Assembly (NCBI GenBank): GCA_965276955.1
Contig: CBDIBP010000027.1
Coordinates: 91,600 to 155,599 of the forward strand
DNA from: JABDEZ01 sp965276955
GTDB taxonomy: Bacteria; Bacteroidota; Bacteroidia; Chitinophagales; Chitinophagaceae
Direction: 5' to 3'
Length of the DNA stretch: 64,000 bases
Positions 32,619-41,201 of the stretch are shown piece after piece (positions within the stretch are counted from its first letter, which is position 1; the number at the start of each line of letters is the position of its first letter). The translations under genes were made by a program, and so were the position numbers. The notes below the pieces were generated by a model. It saw only the letters and a list, made by a program, of their open reading frames with translations. It was not told where the DNA came from and did not search any database.

Positions 32619-33662
32619 ATGAATAATTTGCGGAACTATTCTTTGCAGGAACTGGAGCATATATTAGTGCAACTGGGAGAACCAAAATTTCGTGCGAAGC
32701 AGGTGTATGAATGGATATGGAAAAAATATGCCGGAGATGTCAATGAAATGACCAACCTGAGCAAGGAATTGAGAGCCAAACTGGAAAGGGAATATTTTAT
32801 ACCTAAGGTAAAGATACACCATACACAACACAGTGATGATGGTACTATAAAGAATAGGCTGCAGCTGCACGATGGGCATTTTATGGAAAGTGTGCTGATA
32901 CCTACAGAGAAAAGAATGACGGTATGCGTATCATCGCAAGTGGGATGCTCTCTGTCTTGCAAGTTTTGTGCTACAGGCTACCTGCCGCGCAAGCGCAACC
33001 TTGACTTTGACGAGATATACGACCAGGTGGTGCTTACCGGCCAGCAGGCTATGCAGAAATATGGCAAGCCGCTTACCAACATAGTGTTCATGGGTATGGG
33101 CGAACCACTGCTGAACTACAGGAATGTGATGAAGGCCATAGAGATGATAACCTCGCCCGACGGGCTGGGTATGAGTCCTAAACGCATCACCGTATCTACG
33201 GCGGGGGTTGCTAAAATGATACGCCAACTGGGAGACGACAAGGTGAAATTCAAGCTGGCGCTATCGCTACATGCACCCACTGACCATAAGCGCGACCAGA
33301 TAATGCCCATTAACGAGACCAACGACCTGAAGACCGTAATGGAGGCACTAAACTATTTTTATAAGTGTACGGGTAACGAGATCACGTTTGAATACATACT
33401 ATTTAAAGGAGTGAACGATAGCATTAAGGACGCGGAAGAACTGGTAAAAATATACCGCCAGGTACCTGCAGACCTTATAAATATTATAGAATACAACCCT
33501 ATAGACAATGCCCAATTCGAAAAGCCTGACGAGGAGGATGTAGCTGAATTCATGGATCACCTGGAATCTAAAAAAGTAAATGCAAGGCTAAGACGCAGCC
33601 GCGGCAAGGATATCGATGCAGCCTGCGGCCAGCTTGCCAATGTAGATCACGGCACTGTATAA
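32619..33662 (+). CDS. rlmN: Dual-specificity RNA methyltransferase RlmN
   Basis: A radical-SAM enzyme that methylates C2 of adenosine 2503 in 23S rRNA and adenosine 37 in some tRNAs. The 347-residue length is typical. The iron-sulfur cluster motif CxxxCxxC is Cys110, Cys114 and Cys117 in QVGCSLSCKFCATG, and the SAM-binding pattern IVFMGMGEPLLNY follows. The second catalytic Cys, which carries the methyl group, is in the C-terminal AACGQLA. The gene is alone and probably leaderless. Confidence 0.97.
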   Translation: MNNLRNYSLQELEHILVQLGEPKFRAKQVYEWIWKKYAGDVNEMTNLSKELRAKLEREYFIPKVKIHHTQHSDDGTIKNRLQLHDGHFMESVLIPTEKRMTVCVSSQVGCSLSCKFCATGYLPRKRNLDFDEIYDQVVLTGQQAMQKYGKPLTNIVFMGMGEPLLNYRNVMKAIEMITSPDGLGMSPKRITVSTAGVAKMIRQLGDDKVKFKLALSLHAPTDHKRDQIMPINETNDLKTVMEALNYFYKCTGNEITFEYILFKGVNDSIKDAEELVKIYRQVPADLINIIEYNPIDNAQFEKPDEEDVAEFMDHLESKKVNARLRRSRGKDIDAACGQLANVDHGTV

Positions 33663-33888
33663 TGCCTTTAAAGGGCTTAACAGAATACATATACGCAATT
33701 TGCAACAGGTATAAAGTATGGTATTTTAATACTTTGTAATTTTGTTATATGCACCTTTGAGCTAGTAAAATCACAAAAATTTATTAAAATCTGTATTAAT
33801 TGCTTATTTTTCGGCCGATTACGATAATTTCAAAAAATTGACACGGTTTTTGATGTAAAGACGTAAACACTTAAGAGGCTCCACCAAA

Positions 33889-34629
33889 ATGGAACAACAA
33901 TTAATGATAGACGTCTCGTTAGAGCGCTCACAACCACAAACCACCATTGATTCTGATATAACAAAGATCAGGTCGATGTTCCATGAAATTAACCAGCGCT
34001 ACATGGTCCATAAGCCTGCATCAAATTATTTTGCCGTAAAAAGGGTTATCGATATCAGCTTCTCCTTATTTTTTTTAGTTTTCTTCATGTCATGGATATT
34101 CCCTGTCATTGCTTTGCTCATCAAGCTTACATCCAAGGGACCAGTTCTTTTTATACAAAAACGTACTGGTTACAAGGGTATTGAGTTCGATTGTTATAAA
34201 TTCCGTACTATGTATGTGAATGAAGATGCGCATACTAAGCAGGTCTCTATTAATGATATACGTATAACTTTGATAGGCAGATTTCTACGCCTCACCCATA
34301 TTGACGAAATTCCACAATTTTTTAATGTGCTGAAGGGTGAGATGAGTATTGTAGGGCCGCGTCCGCATATGCTATACCATACCAAAGCCTATGCACAGAG
34401 CATACCATACTACAACCTAAGGCACGAGACCAAACCTGGTATGACGGGGATGGCGCAGATAAAGAACTACATAGGTGAGATAAGTGTGGAGCGCGAACTG
34501 CGGAAACGTATACAATGGGATATATACTACCTTAAGAATAGGAGCATCATGCTCGACATTAGAATAATACTTACTACTATAGGTCACGTATTTCTAAAAT
34601 GTGTAGACCTTACTAAGAAAAATGCCTGA
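33889..34629 (+). CDS. Undecaprenyl-phosphate sugar-1-phosphate transferase
   Basis: A monotopic phosphoglycosyltransferase of 246 residues. A 45-residue N-terminal extension precedes the membrane re-entrant helix (about 54-80), then SKGPVLFIQKRTGYKG, YKFRTMYVNEDAH, catalytic Asp139-Glu140 in THIDEIPQFFNV, and EMSIVGPRPHMLYH. C-terminal TGMAQIKNYIGE and IQWDIYYLKNRSIMLDIRI complete the family pattern. It is intact, so it should start synthesis of a lipid-linked glycan. It stands apart from the main polysaccharide locus. The terminator overlaps its last codons. Confidence 0.93.
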   Translation: MEQQLMIDVSLERSQPQTTIDSDITKIRSMFHEINQRYMVHKPASNYFAVKRVIDISFSLFFLVFFMSWIFPVIALLIKLTSKGPVLFIQKRTGYKGIEFDCYKFRTMYVNEDAHTKQVSINDIRITLIGRFLRLTHIDEIPQFFNVLKGEMSIVGPRPHMLYHTKAYAQSIPYYNLRHETKPGMTGMAQIKNYIGEISVERELRKRIQWDIYYLKNRSIMLDIRIILTTIGHVFLKCVDLTKKNA

Positions 34630-34649
34630 TTCACAGATCAGGCATTTTT
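34618..34649. terminator. Bidirectional terminator overlapping two 3' ends
   Basis: AAAAATGCCTGAT pairs perfectly with ATCAGGCATTTTT around TCACAG. The stem covers the last codons of both convergent genes (stops at 34629 and 34638), so termination signal and coding sequence are shared. Confidence 0.88.
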
Positions 34650-35033
34650 CTTAGGTCTTGAAAGAAGTTTTTTCAGTCCTTTGTAAGATAGTTCTATTGC
34701 TTTCCATTTAAGGTAGCCACCGCCTATCTCTACAAGGCCTTTCACCAATATGTTAGGACCCTTTTTCTGTACTTTTTGCTCTACAACTCTATTGCTTCCT
34801 TTACCTGTAAGCAGCGGCAATAATTTCAATGCAATATCTACTATTGACCCCGTACCTAATATTTCGCCCAGCATATTGCCTGGGTTCTTTTTATCTGATG
34901 CTACGGTTTTTTTCAGACCGGGTTTAAGCGATAGCATACCGTCAGCATCAAGGTGCTCCAGCTTATATTGTAGCAGTAGCTTTTCAGCTCTTAGGTCGGA
35001 AGCGTTATTTAATCTTTTGGGGTAAAGTTTCAT
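34638..35033 (-). CDS. Unknown protein in the holin-like/YtxH group
   Basis: A 131-residue basic protein that I do not recognise. The N-terminal third is charged (KRLNNASDLRAEKLLLQYK), the middle has a hydrophobic stretch (LGTGSIVDIALKLLPLL) and the end is basic (KKLLSRPKKNA). It follows the holin-like gene by 36 bases on the same strand, and the set probably works together in the envelope. Confidence 0.65.
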   Translation of the reverse strand: MKLYPKRLNNASDLRAEKLLLQYKLEHLDADGMLSLKPGLKKTVASDKKNPGNMLGEILGTGSIVDIALKLLPLLTGKGSNRVVEQKVQKKGPNILVKGLVEIGGGYLKWKAIELSYKGLKKLLSRPKKNA

Positions 35034-35069
35034 AAAACCAATATACTCTGGCAGGTAATAAATAAATGT

Positions 35070-35423
35070 TTATTTGTCTTCTTGGTCCGTATTCTCGGTA
35101 AGCAATTTGATCACCTTACCTGAGAAGGTCTTTATTAATGGTTTACGTAGCAGGTACAAGAAGACTGCGAGCAATAAATATGCACCTACGGTCATAAAGA
35201 AACCTGCTATACGGGACCCATTTGCTAATACAGTGAACCACTCAGCCAGTGCAAGCCCCAGATATATCAATATGGCAAATCCCAAAAGAGAGCCCATCAT
35301 TACAAAGATAAAATAGCCAAATATTTTGGCTATACTCTCTATGAAATTGAGTTTGATCAATTTCACATGTACGTCTAAATATTCGGCTACCTTATCTTTT
35401 AATTCCTGAATAAAATTCATCAT
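35070..35423 (-). CDS. Phage holin III-like membrane protein (DUF/PF07332 type)
   Basis: A 117-residue protein with an N-terminal amphipathic helix (FIQELKDKVAEYLDVHVKLI) and two hydrophobic helices (about 33-58 and 75-95) separated by a short loop. This matches the putative holin-like superfamily 3.6 found in many chromosomes next to YtxH-like genes, where it is not a lysis protein but a stress-associated membrane protein. It lies 9 bases after the YtxH gene. Confidence 0.8.
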   Translation of the reverse strand: MMNFIQELKDKVAEYLDVHVKLIKLNFIESIAKIFGYFIFVMMGSLLGFAILIYLGLALAEWFTVLANGSRIAGFFMTVGAYLLLAVFLYLLRKPLIKTFSGKVIKLLTENTDQEDK

Positions 35424-35432
35424 GCTACAGGG

Positions 35433-35627
35433 TTATGCATTGTACATCTCTTCTTCAATGTCTTTTGTCTTCTTCTCGAATTTAGACTTTAAAGTGTTCA
35501 GTCCGTCTTTAAGTTTTTCAATGCTCTCCTGGCGTGTATCTGAATCTGTTGCCAGTACATAACCAACTGCTGCGCCAATTGCTGCGCCAATAAGAAGTGT
35601 TGCTACGGTTTTACCTGTATTTGCCAT
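35433..35627 (-). CDS. YtxH domain protein
   Basis: A 64-residue protein with the YtxH pattern: a Gly-rich transmembrane helix (TVATLLIGAAIGAAVGYVLAT) followed by a charged coiled-coil tail (ESIEKLKDGLNTLKSKFEKK). The family is linked to general stress. It is first in a three-gene minus-strand operon. A -7 element TATTTTTG lies at 35667-35660, giving a leader of about 25 bases. Confidence 0.88.
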   Translation of the reverse strand: MANTGKTVATLLIGAAIGAAVGYVLATDSDTRQESIEKLKDGLNTLKSKFEKKTKDIEEEMYNA

Positions 35628-35719
35628 AAATATGCGTTTGTGATGTTAATGATCAACTACAAAAATACATCAATAAAACCATGCCAGATAAATGATGGTG
35701 ATCAATCTTATTGATGCAA

Positions 35720-36301
35720 TCATGTGCCCTTGGTAGCGTAGTACCTGTTTTCTTCTATATACTGTTGAACGGGATCAGGTACTAAGTACTTTATTGACTT
35801 TTTTTCCCGTACCTGCTTGCGCACGTATGTTGATGAGATATCTAAAATTGGGGCATCGAGTACGGTAATAGTTGCCCCATGTGTTTCGGTTATCTCGAAG
35901 CCCGGCCTTTTGTATATGATAAATGAATGCCCGGCTATCAGTTGTTCGTAGTTCTTCCAGCGGTGTATGTTCTGGAAACTATCGGCACCCATTATGACGG
36001 AAAAACGTTCTAAAGGGAATTTTTCTGTTAGGTATGTAAGCGTGTTTATAGTGTAGGAGGGCTTGGGCAGCTGGAACTCCACATTGCTTGCCCTGAATTT
36101 GGTATTGTCCTCAATAGCCAGGTTCACCAAGTGCAGCCTGTCGTATTCGTTGAGCAGGGAATGAGAATCTTTAAGGGGGTTGTGCGGTGATACTACGAAC
36201 CAGATCTTATCTATCTCAGTATATTCTATAACATGATTGGCGATGATAAGGTGACCCGTATGGATAGGATTAAAACTGCCAAAATACAACCCGATATGCA
36301 T
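35720..36301 (-). CDS. nadD: Nicotinate-nucleotide adenylyltransferase
   Basis: The NAD-synthesis enzyme that joins nicotinate mononucleotide and ATP into deamido-NAD. The 193-residue protein has the nucleotidyltransferase signature GLYFGSFNPIHTGHL at the N-terminus, VVSPHNPLK, SVIMGADSFQNIHRWKNYEQ, and the closing ISSTYVRKQV motif (ISSTxxR). A -7 element TAGCTTTG (36313-36306) ends four bases before the ATG, so the transcript appears leaderless. Confidence 0.95.
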   Translation of the reverse strand: MHIGLYFGSFNPIHTGHLIIANHVIEYTEIDKIWFVVSPHNPLKDSHSLLNEYDRLHLVNLAIEDNTKFRASNVEFQLPKPSYTINTLTYLTEKFPLERFSVIMGADSFQNIHRWKNYEQLIAGHSFIIYKRPGFEITETHGATITVLDAPILDISSTYVRKQVREKKSIKYLVPDPVQQYIEENRYYATKGT

Positions 36302-36305
36302 GATG

Positions 36306-36313
36306 CAAAGCTA
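36306..36313 (-). promoter_or_regulatory. -7 element of nadD
   Basis: TAGCTTTG on the minus strand ends four bases before the nadD ATG at 36301. Confidence 0.5.
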
Positions 36314-36378
36314 CGTAAAAAGCAAGCAACGGCAGGTAGCATAACAGGGAGATAATTTTGATATAAGTTATTCTGTGC

Positions 36379-38757
36379 TTACTTTATTCGCCTGGCGTCG
36401 TCATCATTATTGCCATGATCTTTTGTATCTTTTAGGAAACGCTTACCAAATTTCCAGGTGATAGCTACTTGAACCTGGCGATTATCAAAGTAATTATTTT
36501 CTACAGTGCCGTTATACATGTTCCGTGTTCTGTCCTTATTGGTCCTGAAAGGGTCTTCTGTACTTAATGCTACTGCCAGTTGCTTATTGTAGAAAAGCGC
36601 TTTTATAGCTCCCCATGCAAAGAATTCAGGCAATTGTATGTCATAATCCAATTGTTGAAATGAGGTATAGTTGCAGCCCAGCTCTGCAAGCAGCGTTTTC
36701 CGCTTGTTTAGGGTAAAGGTATTGGTGGCATCTATAGTAAAGGCAGCATGATGATACTTTACATAATTGCCATAATAGCTGGAACGGAAAACATTGTAAT
36801 AGCCGTAAGCTTGTAGGTTCCCCTCCCACCAGTTGGTGGGGTTTATGTCAGCCGCCGCGCTTAGCCCATAGTTGTTAGTAGTGCCGCTATTGGTTTGAGT
36901 GTAATAATAATTGTTATTAGTAGCATCTGTTATAGCCAGCCGGGTTATCTGCTGCTCCACCTGCTGGGTAAATAGTGTGATAGTATATGTTGACTTGAGT
37001 GTATAATTTAACTCTAAATTTTTGCTGAAAGCTGGCTGGAGGAAAGGATTGCCCTGCTCATAAGAATTTGCATCAAAATAATTCCTGAAAGGGTTCATGA
37101 TCCAGAATTCAGGGCGGTCTATACGGCTACTGTAAGTAATGCCCAGTATGTTTTCATCATTCATTTTATAGCGCAGGTAGGCAGTAGGAAATAACTTCAG
37201 GTAGTCATTATTTACCGTTTGGTGCATGGCCTCTGATAATGCCTGTGTGTTAGTATACTCAGCGCGTACACCTGCCTTCAGTTCCCATTTGCCAAGTGAT
37301 CTTTGCGCACTGGCATATGCGGCCTCTACTTGTTCTTTATATTTAAAATGATCTGAGCGCAATGTGTCCAGTACATATACATTGTTATCTAAAACAGAGT
37401 AGATATTTTCACTTGTGTTCTGCGTGGCCGATAGTTTGGCACCTATGGCGAATACCGCAATGCGCGTGGGCAGGTTAAGGTCCACCTTGCCATACTTCAT
37501 TAATATATTGTTGTAGGCATAGGTGGCATTATTGTTCAAAGGTGCAGTAGCCGTACCATCTGTAAAAAAATTCTGCATATTGGCTACTCTGTATGTATTG
37601 CCCTTCCGGTTGAAATAGTCGAACTCCATATTTAGCTTTTTGCCTGCAGTATCTATATCCCATTCATAGTTTACGTTAATGACATCCCGGTGCCCATATT
37701 CCTGCTGATGCGAGCGTGTATTCATTACAGAATCCTGGTAGCCATTGTTCAGTACCCTTGTGGTATAGAACTGATCTTGCTGCTTGTCCATATTGCCATT
37801 GGTGTATAGAATACCTATTGTGGAGTGTGGCGATAACTTATAATCGGCACCCACGTCGGCCCGATAGAACCAAGGAGTATTGGTCTGATCTAAATGCTGC
37901 ATCTGCACCTGTGCTGGATAATATATAGTTGTGTTCCGTGGCGTTGTCAGGTCTAGCCACGTACTGTTGGCGTTGCCAAAAACATTAAGCTTGCCATTCC
38001 GCCAGTTAAATGCACCTTCTATATTTTCAGACCCTTTTATGCGTTGTGTATAACTGCTGGTAATATTGCCGTTCATGCCATCTGCCAGGTATTTTTTAGT
38101 AATGATATTCACGATACCTGCATTTCCCTGTGCATCGTATTTGGCGGGTGGAGTAGTTATGATCTCTATGCGCGATACATTATCAGCCGGTATCGACCTT
38201 AGCAGACTCTCCAGTTCTTCAGCAGGCAGTTGCACCAGTTTGTCGTTTATCATTATGCTTACGGTGCTTTTGCCTGCTATCATCACTCCGTCGTGAGCTA
38301 CACGTACCCCAGGCGCTTTTTTTAAAACATCATATGCATCTGAGCCTATGCTAGAGATACTGTTCTCTACGTTGAATACCGTACGGTCTATCTGCTGTTC
38401 TATTACTTTTTTGTGGCTACTTATTGTTACATCGTTCAACTCTTTTACCGATGCGTCAAGAACGATATCGATCTTAGCAGAAAAGTTATCCAATAGTTTC
38501 GAGTTGGCCCTATATCCACTGGCATTAACAACAAGCAGTGCAGGATATTTACCAGGTGCAGGAATGGAATATTGACCTGCTGCATCGGTCAGTTCGGTCT
38601 TTAGCAGTGTAGTATCGGGCAGGCTGTATGTTATTATGACAGCGTAGGGAACAGGTTCATTTTTACGGTCGGTGACCCTTCCCTGTATGTTTTGTGCATG
38701 AGCATTCCCAATTATTAAAAATGCTATTACAGTGGCGAAAAAATGCAGGGGAGACAT
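36379..38757 (-). CDS. Outer membrane beta-barrel protein (TonB-receptor-like)
   Basis: A 792-residue outer-membrane protein. A signal peptide (ending GNAHA) is followed by a carboxypeptidase-regulatory-like domain (about 24-105: IQGRVTDRKNEPVPYAVI), a plug-like domain (about 130-225: YDVLKKAPGVRVAHDGVMIA, IEIITTPPAKYDAQGNAGIV) and a long beta-barrel ending VQVAITWKFGKRF. This is the OMP_b-brl_3 type. The N-terminal DAAGQYSIPAPGKY fits the regulatory module. It lacks a clear TonB box, and substrate is unknown. It is followed by nadD on the same strand. Confidence 0.9.
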   Translation of the reverse strand: MSPLHFFATVIAFLIIGNAHAQNIQGRVTDRKNEPVPYAVIITYSLPDTTLLKTELTDAAGQYSIPAPGKYPALLVVNASGYRANSKLLDNFSAKIDIVLDASVKELNDVTISSHKKVIEQQIDRTVFNVENSISSIGSDAYDVLKKAPGVRVAHDGVMIAGKSTVSIMINDKLVQLPAEELESLLRSIPADNVSRIEIITTPPAKYDAQGNAGIVNIITKKYLADGMNGNITSSYTQRIKGSENIEGAFNWRNGKLNVFGNANSTWLDLTTPRNTTIYYPAQVQMQHLDQTNTPWFYRADVGADYKLSPHSTIGILYTNGNMDKQQDQFYTTRVLNNGYQDSVMNTRSHQQEYGHRDVINVNYEWDIDTAGKKLNMEFDYFNRKGNTYRVANMQNFFTDGTATAPLNNNATYAYNNILMKYGKVDLNLPTRIAVFAIGAKLSATQNTSENIYSVLDNNVYVLDTLRSDHFKYKEQVEAAYASAQRSLGKWELKAGVRAEYTNTQALSEAMHQTVNNDYLKLFPTAYLRYKMNDENILGITYSSRIDRPEFWIMNPFRNYFDANSYEQGNPFLQPAFSKNLELNYTLKSTYTITLFTQQVEQQITRLAITDATNNNYYYTQTNSGTTNNYGLSAAADINPTNWWEGNLQAYGYYNVFRSSYYGNYVKYHHAAFTIDATNTFTLNKRKTLLAELGCNYTSFQQLDYDIQLPEFFAWGAIKALFYNKQLAVALSTEDPFRTNKDRTRNMYNGTVENNYFDNRQVQVAITWKFGKRFLKDTKDHGNNDDDARRIK

Positions 38758-38773
38758 CAGGGAGATATTTCAA

Positions 38774-38781
38774 CAAAGTTA
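38774..38781 (-). promoter_or_regulatory. -7 element of the barrel gene
   Basis: TAACTTTG on the minus strand lies 16 bases before the ATG at 38757, giving a short leader of about ten bases. Confidence 0.4.
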
Positions 38782-38841
38782 AAATTATGCTTCCTTGAAG
38801 TGTAATGGTAACGATAGTGAATTTGGGGGGATATTTTCATG

Positions 38842-39087
38842 CTATTGTACTACTACCCATATCTTATCCGCATCTTTTTTGCGGATGCTGAGGTAGTAAC
38901 CTGCTATCTGTATGGCCAGCGGATCGCCCATGGGGGCTATCATCTCTATCCACACCGGCTCACCGGGTATGCAGCCCATTTCCATAAGTGTAAGCTGCAG
39001 GTCACTTTCTTCGTGGCTCTTGATCACCGCTCTTTTGCCTGTAGGCAGGTGCGACAGGCGCACTACCTGCTCTTGCTTCTCTGTCAT
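38842..39087 (-). CDS. FeoA domain protein
   Basis: An 81-residue SH3-like FeoA protein from the ATG at 39087; an upstream TTG at 39096 is part of the promoter. Family features are LPTGKRAVIKS, LTLMEMGCIPGEPVWIE, PMGDPLAIQIAGYYLSIRKKDA. FeoA normally assists FeoB in ferrous iron uptake, but no feoB is adjacent. It may act with a FeoB encoded elsewhere or with another partner. -7 element TAACTTTG at 39101-39094 ends six bases before the ATG. Confidence 0.88.
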   Translation of the reverse strand: MTEKQEQVVRLSHLPTGKRAVIKSHEESDLQLTLMEMGCIPGEPVWIEMIAPMGDPLAIQIAGYYLSIRKKDADKIWVVVQ

Positions 39088-39093
39088 CGCTGC

Positions 39094-39101
39094 CAAAGTT
39101 A
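39094..39101 (-). promoter_or_regulatory. -7 element of the feoA-like gene
   Basis: TAACTTTG on the minus strand ends six bases before the ATG at 39087. Its TTTG contains the alternative TTG start codon, which argues against that start. Confidence 0.5.
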
Positions 39102-39172
39102 CGCAACTTTATTGCAGCAGGAACACGGCAATATTCTTGCAATTTCACGATCTTTAATTTTTATACACGTTC

Positions 39173-40309
39173 ATGCATAGTTACTGGGAGCAACAAAGTT
39201 TTTTACATTACCACCATATAGTGGCAGGGGCAGGTATCGTGGGGTTGAGCACTGCTATAGAGCTAAAGCAGCGTTTTCAGAGCGAACGGGTGCTGGTACT
39301 GGAGCGCGGACTGCTGCCCACAGGCGCCAGCACACGCAACGCTGGTTTTGCCTGCATGGGCAGTGTAACGGAACTGCTGGCCGACCTGCAAACCATGAGC
39401 GAGACTGCTGTAGTGCAGCTATACAGCGACCGTAAAACAGGACTGCAACTATTACGGCAAAGACTGGGCGATGATAGTATTGGCTATGCGGAGAACGGCA
39501 GTTATGAACTGATAGGGAAGAACGAATTGCAGGCTATGGAACAGATCGCGTACCTCAATGATCTGTTGCGCCCTGTTACGTATATCCACGCGTTTACGGA
39601 GGTAAGTAATAAGATAAGATCCTTCGGTTTCTCTGCAAACTACACCTGCGCGCTGATACAGAACAATTGTGAAGGTGAACTGCATACGGGTAAAATGATG
39701 CGCGCCCTGGCTGACCATGCTATAATGCTGGGTGTAGAAATAAAAACAGGTGCCAACATTAACTCATTCGAAGAGCAGGAACGGGAAGTAGATGTATTGG
39801 TGAATGACCCATACAGAGCGGACAGCCATGTTTTCAAATGCGATACATTCAGTATTTGCACCAATGCATTTACCAATTACTTATTGCCCGATGCGGATGT
39901 GGTGCCCGGCAGGGGACAGGTCTTGATAACAGAGCCTGTACCGGCCTTGTTCAAAGGTGTTTTCCATTTTGATGAAGGATACTATTATTTCAGGGAGATA
40001 GATGGGCGGATATTGATAGGCGGTGGGAGGAACCTTGACTTTGCAGGCGAGACGACGACCGACATAAAACTGAATGACCACATACAAGCCGGCCTGGAAC
40101 AGAAGTTGAGAGACATAATATTGCCCGGAAAAGACTTTAAAGTAGCCAGCCGCTGGGCTGGTATAATGGCATTTGGCGGTAATAAGCAACCGGTAATAAA
40201 AGCATTATCCAACAGGGTATTTGGCGCTTACCGCATGGGCGGCATGGGTGTAGCGCTGGGCAGCTATGCCGCTAAAAAACTGGTGGATATTGTAGCAAAC
40301 TCGCGTTAA
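39173..40309 (+). CDS. FAD-dependent oxidoreductase (DAO family)
   Basis: A 378-residue flavoprotein of the D-amino-acid oxidase/glycine oxidase superfamily. The FAD-binding motif is HHIVAGAGIVGLSTAIELKQRF with the acidic residue in VLVLERGLLPTGAS (TRNAGFA follows, as in the family). The C-terminal end ILIGGGRNLD and RWAGIMAFGGNKQPVIKAL, FGAYRMGGMGVALGS supply the second FAD-contact region. It should oxidise an amine or hydroxy acid; the substrate is not evident. Divergent from the feoA-like gene and convergent with the mlaE gene, three bases from it. Confidence 0.9.
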   Translation: MHSYWEQQSFLHYHHIVAGAGIVGLSTAIELKQRFQSERVLVLERGLLPTGASTRNAGFACMGSVTELLADLQTMSETAVVQLYSDRKTGLQLLRQRLGDDSIGYAENGSYELIGKNELQAMEQIAYLNDLLRPVTYIHAFTEVSNKIRSFGFSANYTCALIQNNCEGELHTGKMMRALADHAIMLGVEIKTGANINSFEEQEREVDVLVNDPYRADSHVFKCDTFSICTNAFTNYLLPDADVVPGRGQVLITEPVPALFKGVFHFDEGYYYFREIDGRILIGGGRNLDFAGETTTDIKLNDHIQAGLEQKLRDIILPGKDFKVASRWAGIMAFGGNKQPVIKALSNRVFGAYRMGGMGVALGSYAAKKLVDIVANSR

Positions 40310-40312
40310 CTA

Positions 40313-41056
40313 TTACAGCAGCAATATGGACAACCCATAATCTGCACAAAGTATGAGTATACAACTCACTATCACCGATGTGGTAGATGCTTTGCCTATT
40401 TCAAGTGCACCACCTTTTACATAGTAACCGTAATAAGATGGGATAACAGAGATAATGAACGCGAACGTGAATGCCTTAATGATAGCAAAGAATAGATTGA
40501 ATGGAATGAAGTTGGTGGTTAGCCCTTCTTCGAACTGCTGGCGGGTAAGGATGTGAGAGAACATACCTGCCACATATCCACCCCAGATGCTCACCGCAAT
40601 AGATACAACGATAAGGGCAGGTATCATGATGAGTGCAGCTATGATCTTAGGCAACACTAAGTATGTTTTGGTATTTATACCCATTATCTCCAGGGCATCT
40701 ATCTGTTCGCTTACCCGCATGTTGCCTAACTCTGAAGCTATCTTAGAGCCTACTACACCTGCAAGTACGATGCAGATAACGGTAGGTGAAAGTTCCAGTA
40801 TGGTAGAGTCGCGCACAATGCCGGCTATTACTGGCTTAGGTACCAGGGGGCTTATAAGCTGGTAAGAGGTCTGTATGGTTAGTACCATGCCCAGGAACAG
40901 TGATATAACAAGGACTATAGGCAATGACCGAATGCCTATATCATTGCATTGCTCCATGAACTCGATCCAGTATACTCTTACGTTCTCCGGCCTCCTCAAT
41001 CCCTCTCTTATCATCATGATGATACGCCCGAAATGCTCAAAAAACCTCAATATCAT
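40313..41056 (-). CDS. MlaE family ABC transporter permease
   Basis: A 247-residue permease from the ATG at 41056, with five to six membrane helices. Signatures are FLGMVLTIQTSYQL, GIVRDSTILELSPTVICIVLAGVVGSKIASELG, MRVSEQIDALEIMGI and PALIVVSIAVSIWGGYVAG. MlaE permeases move phospholipids between the membranes with an ATPase (MlaF) and an MCE protein (MlaD). Neither partner is next to it: the following gene is a convergent oxidoreductase. TACATTTG at 41068-41061 ends four bases before the ATG. Confidence 0.92.
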   Translation of the reverse strand: MILRFFEHFGRIIMMIREGLRRPENVRVYWIEFMEQCNDIGIRSLPIVLVISLFLGMVLTIQTSYQLISPLVPKPVIAGIVRDSTILELSPTVICIVLAGVVGSKIASELGNMRVSEQIDALEIMGINTKTYLVLPKIIAALIMIPALIVVSIAVSIWGGYVAGMFSHILTRQQFEEGLTTNFIPFNLFFAIIKAFTFAFIISVIPSYYGYYVKGGALEIGKASTTSVIVSCILILCADYGLSILLL

Positions 41057-41060
41057 TTTA

Positions 41061-41068
41061 CAAATGTA
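41061..41068 (-). promoter_or_regulatory. -7 element of the mlaE-like gene
   Basis: TACATTTG on the minus strand ends four bases before the ATG at 41056. Confidence 0.5.
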
Positions 41069-41153
41069 AGTATAGCAAAAATAAAAAAGTTGAGGAGTCT
41101 TAAAATGTGGATATATATGAAAATGATAAGGCGGCACAAACTATGGAACATAA

Positions 41154-41178
41154 AAGAGGCGCAATAAATGCGCCTCTT
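41154..41178 (-). terminator. Terminator of secDF
   Basis: AAGAGGCGCA and TGCGCCTCTT pair around ATAAA, 23 bases past the secDF stop on the minus strand, followed by TTTATG. Confidence 0.8.
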
Positions 41179-41201
41179 CTAATTAAGATTGTTTATCTGA
41201 A

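Noticed and set aside
31343..35423. Possible prophage (terminase-like HTH plus holin-like gene)
   Set aside because: No capsid, tail, integrase or lysis genes lie between; rlmN and a sugar transferase do. The holin-like protein belongs to a chromosomal stress group.
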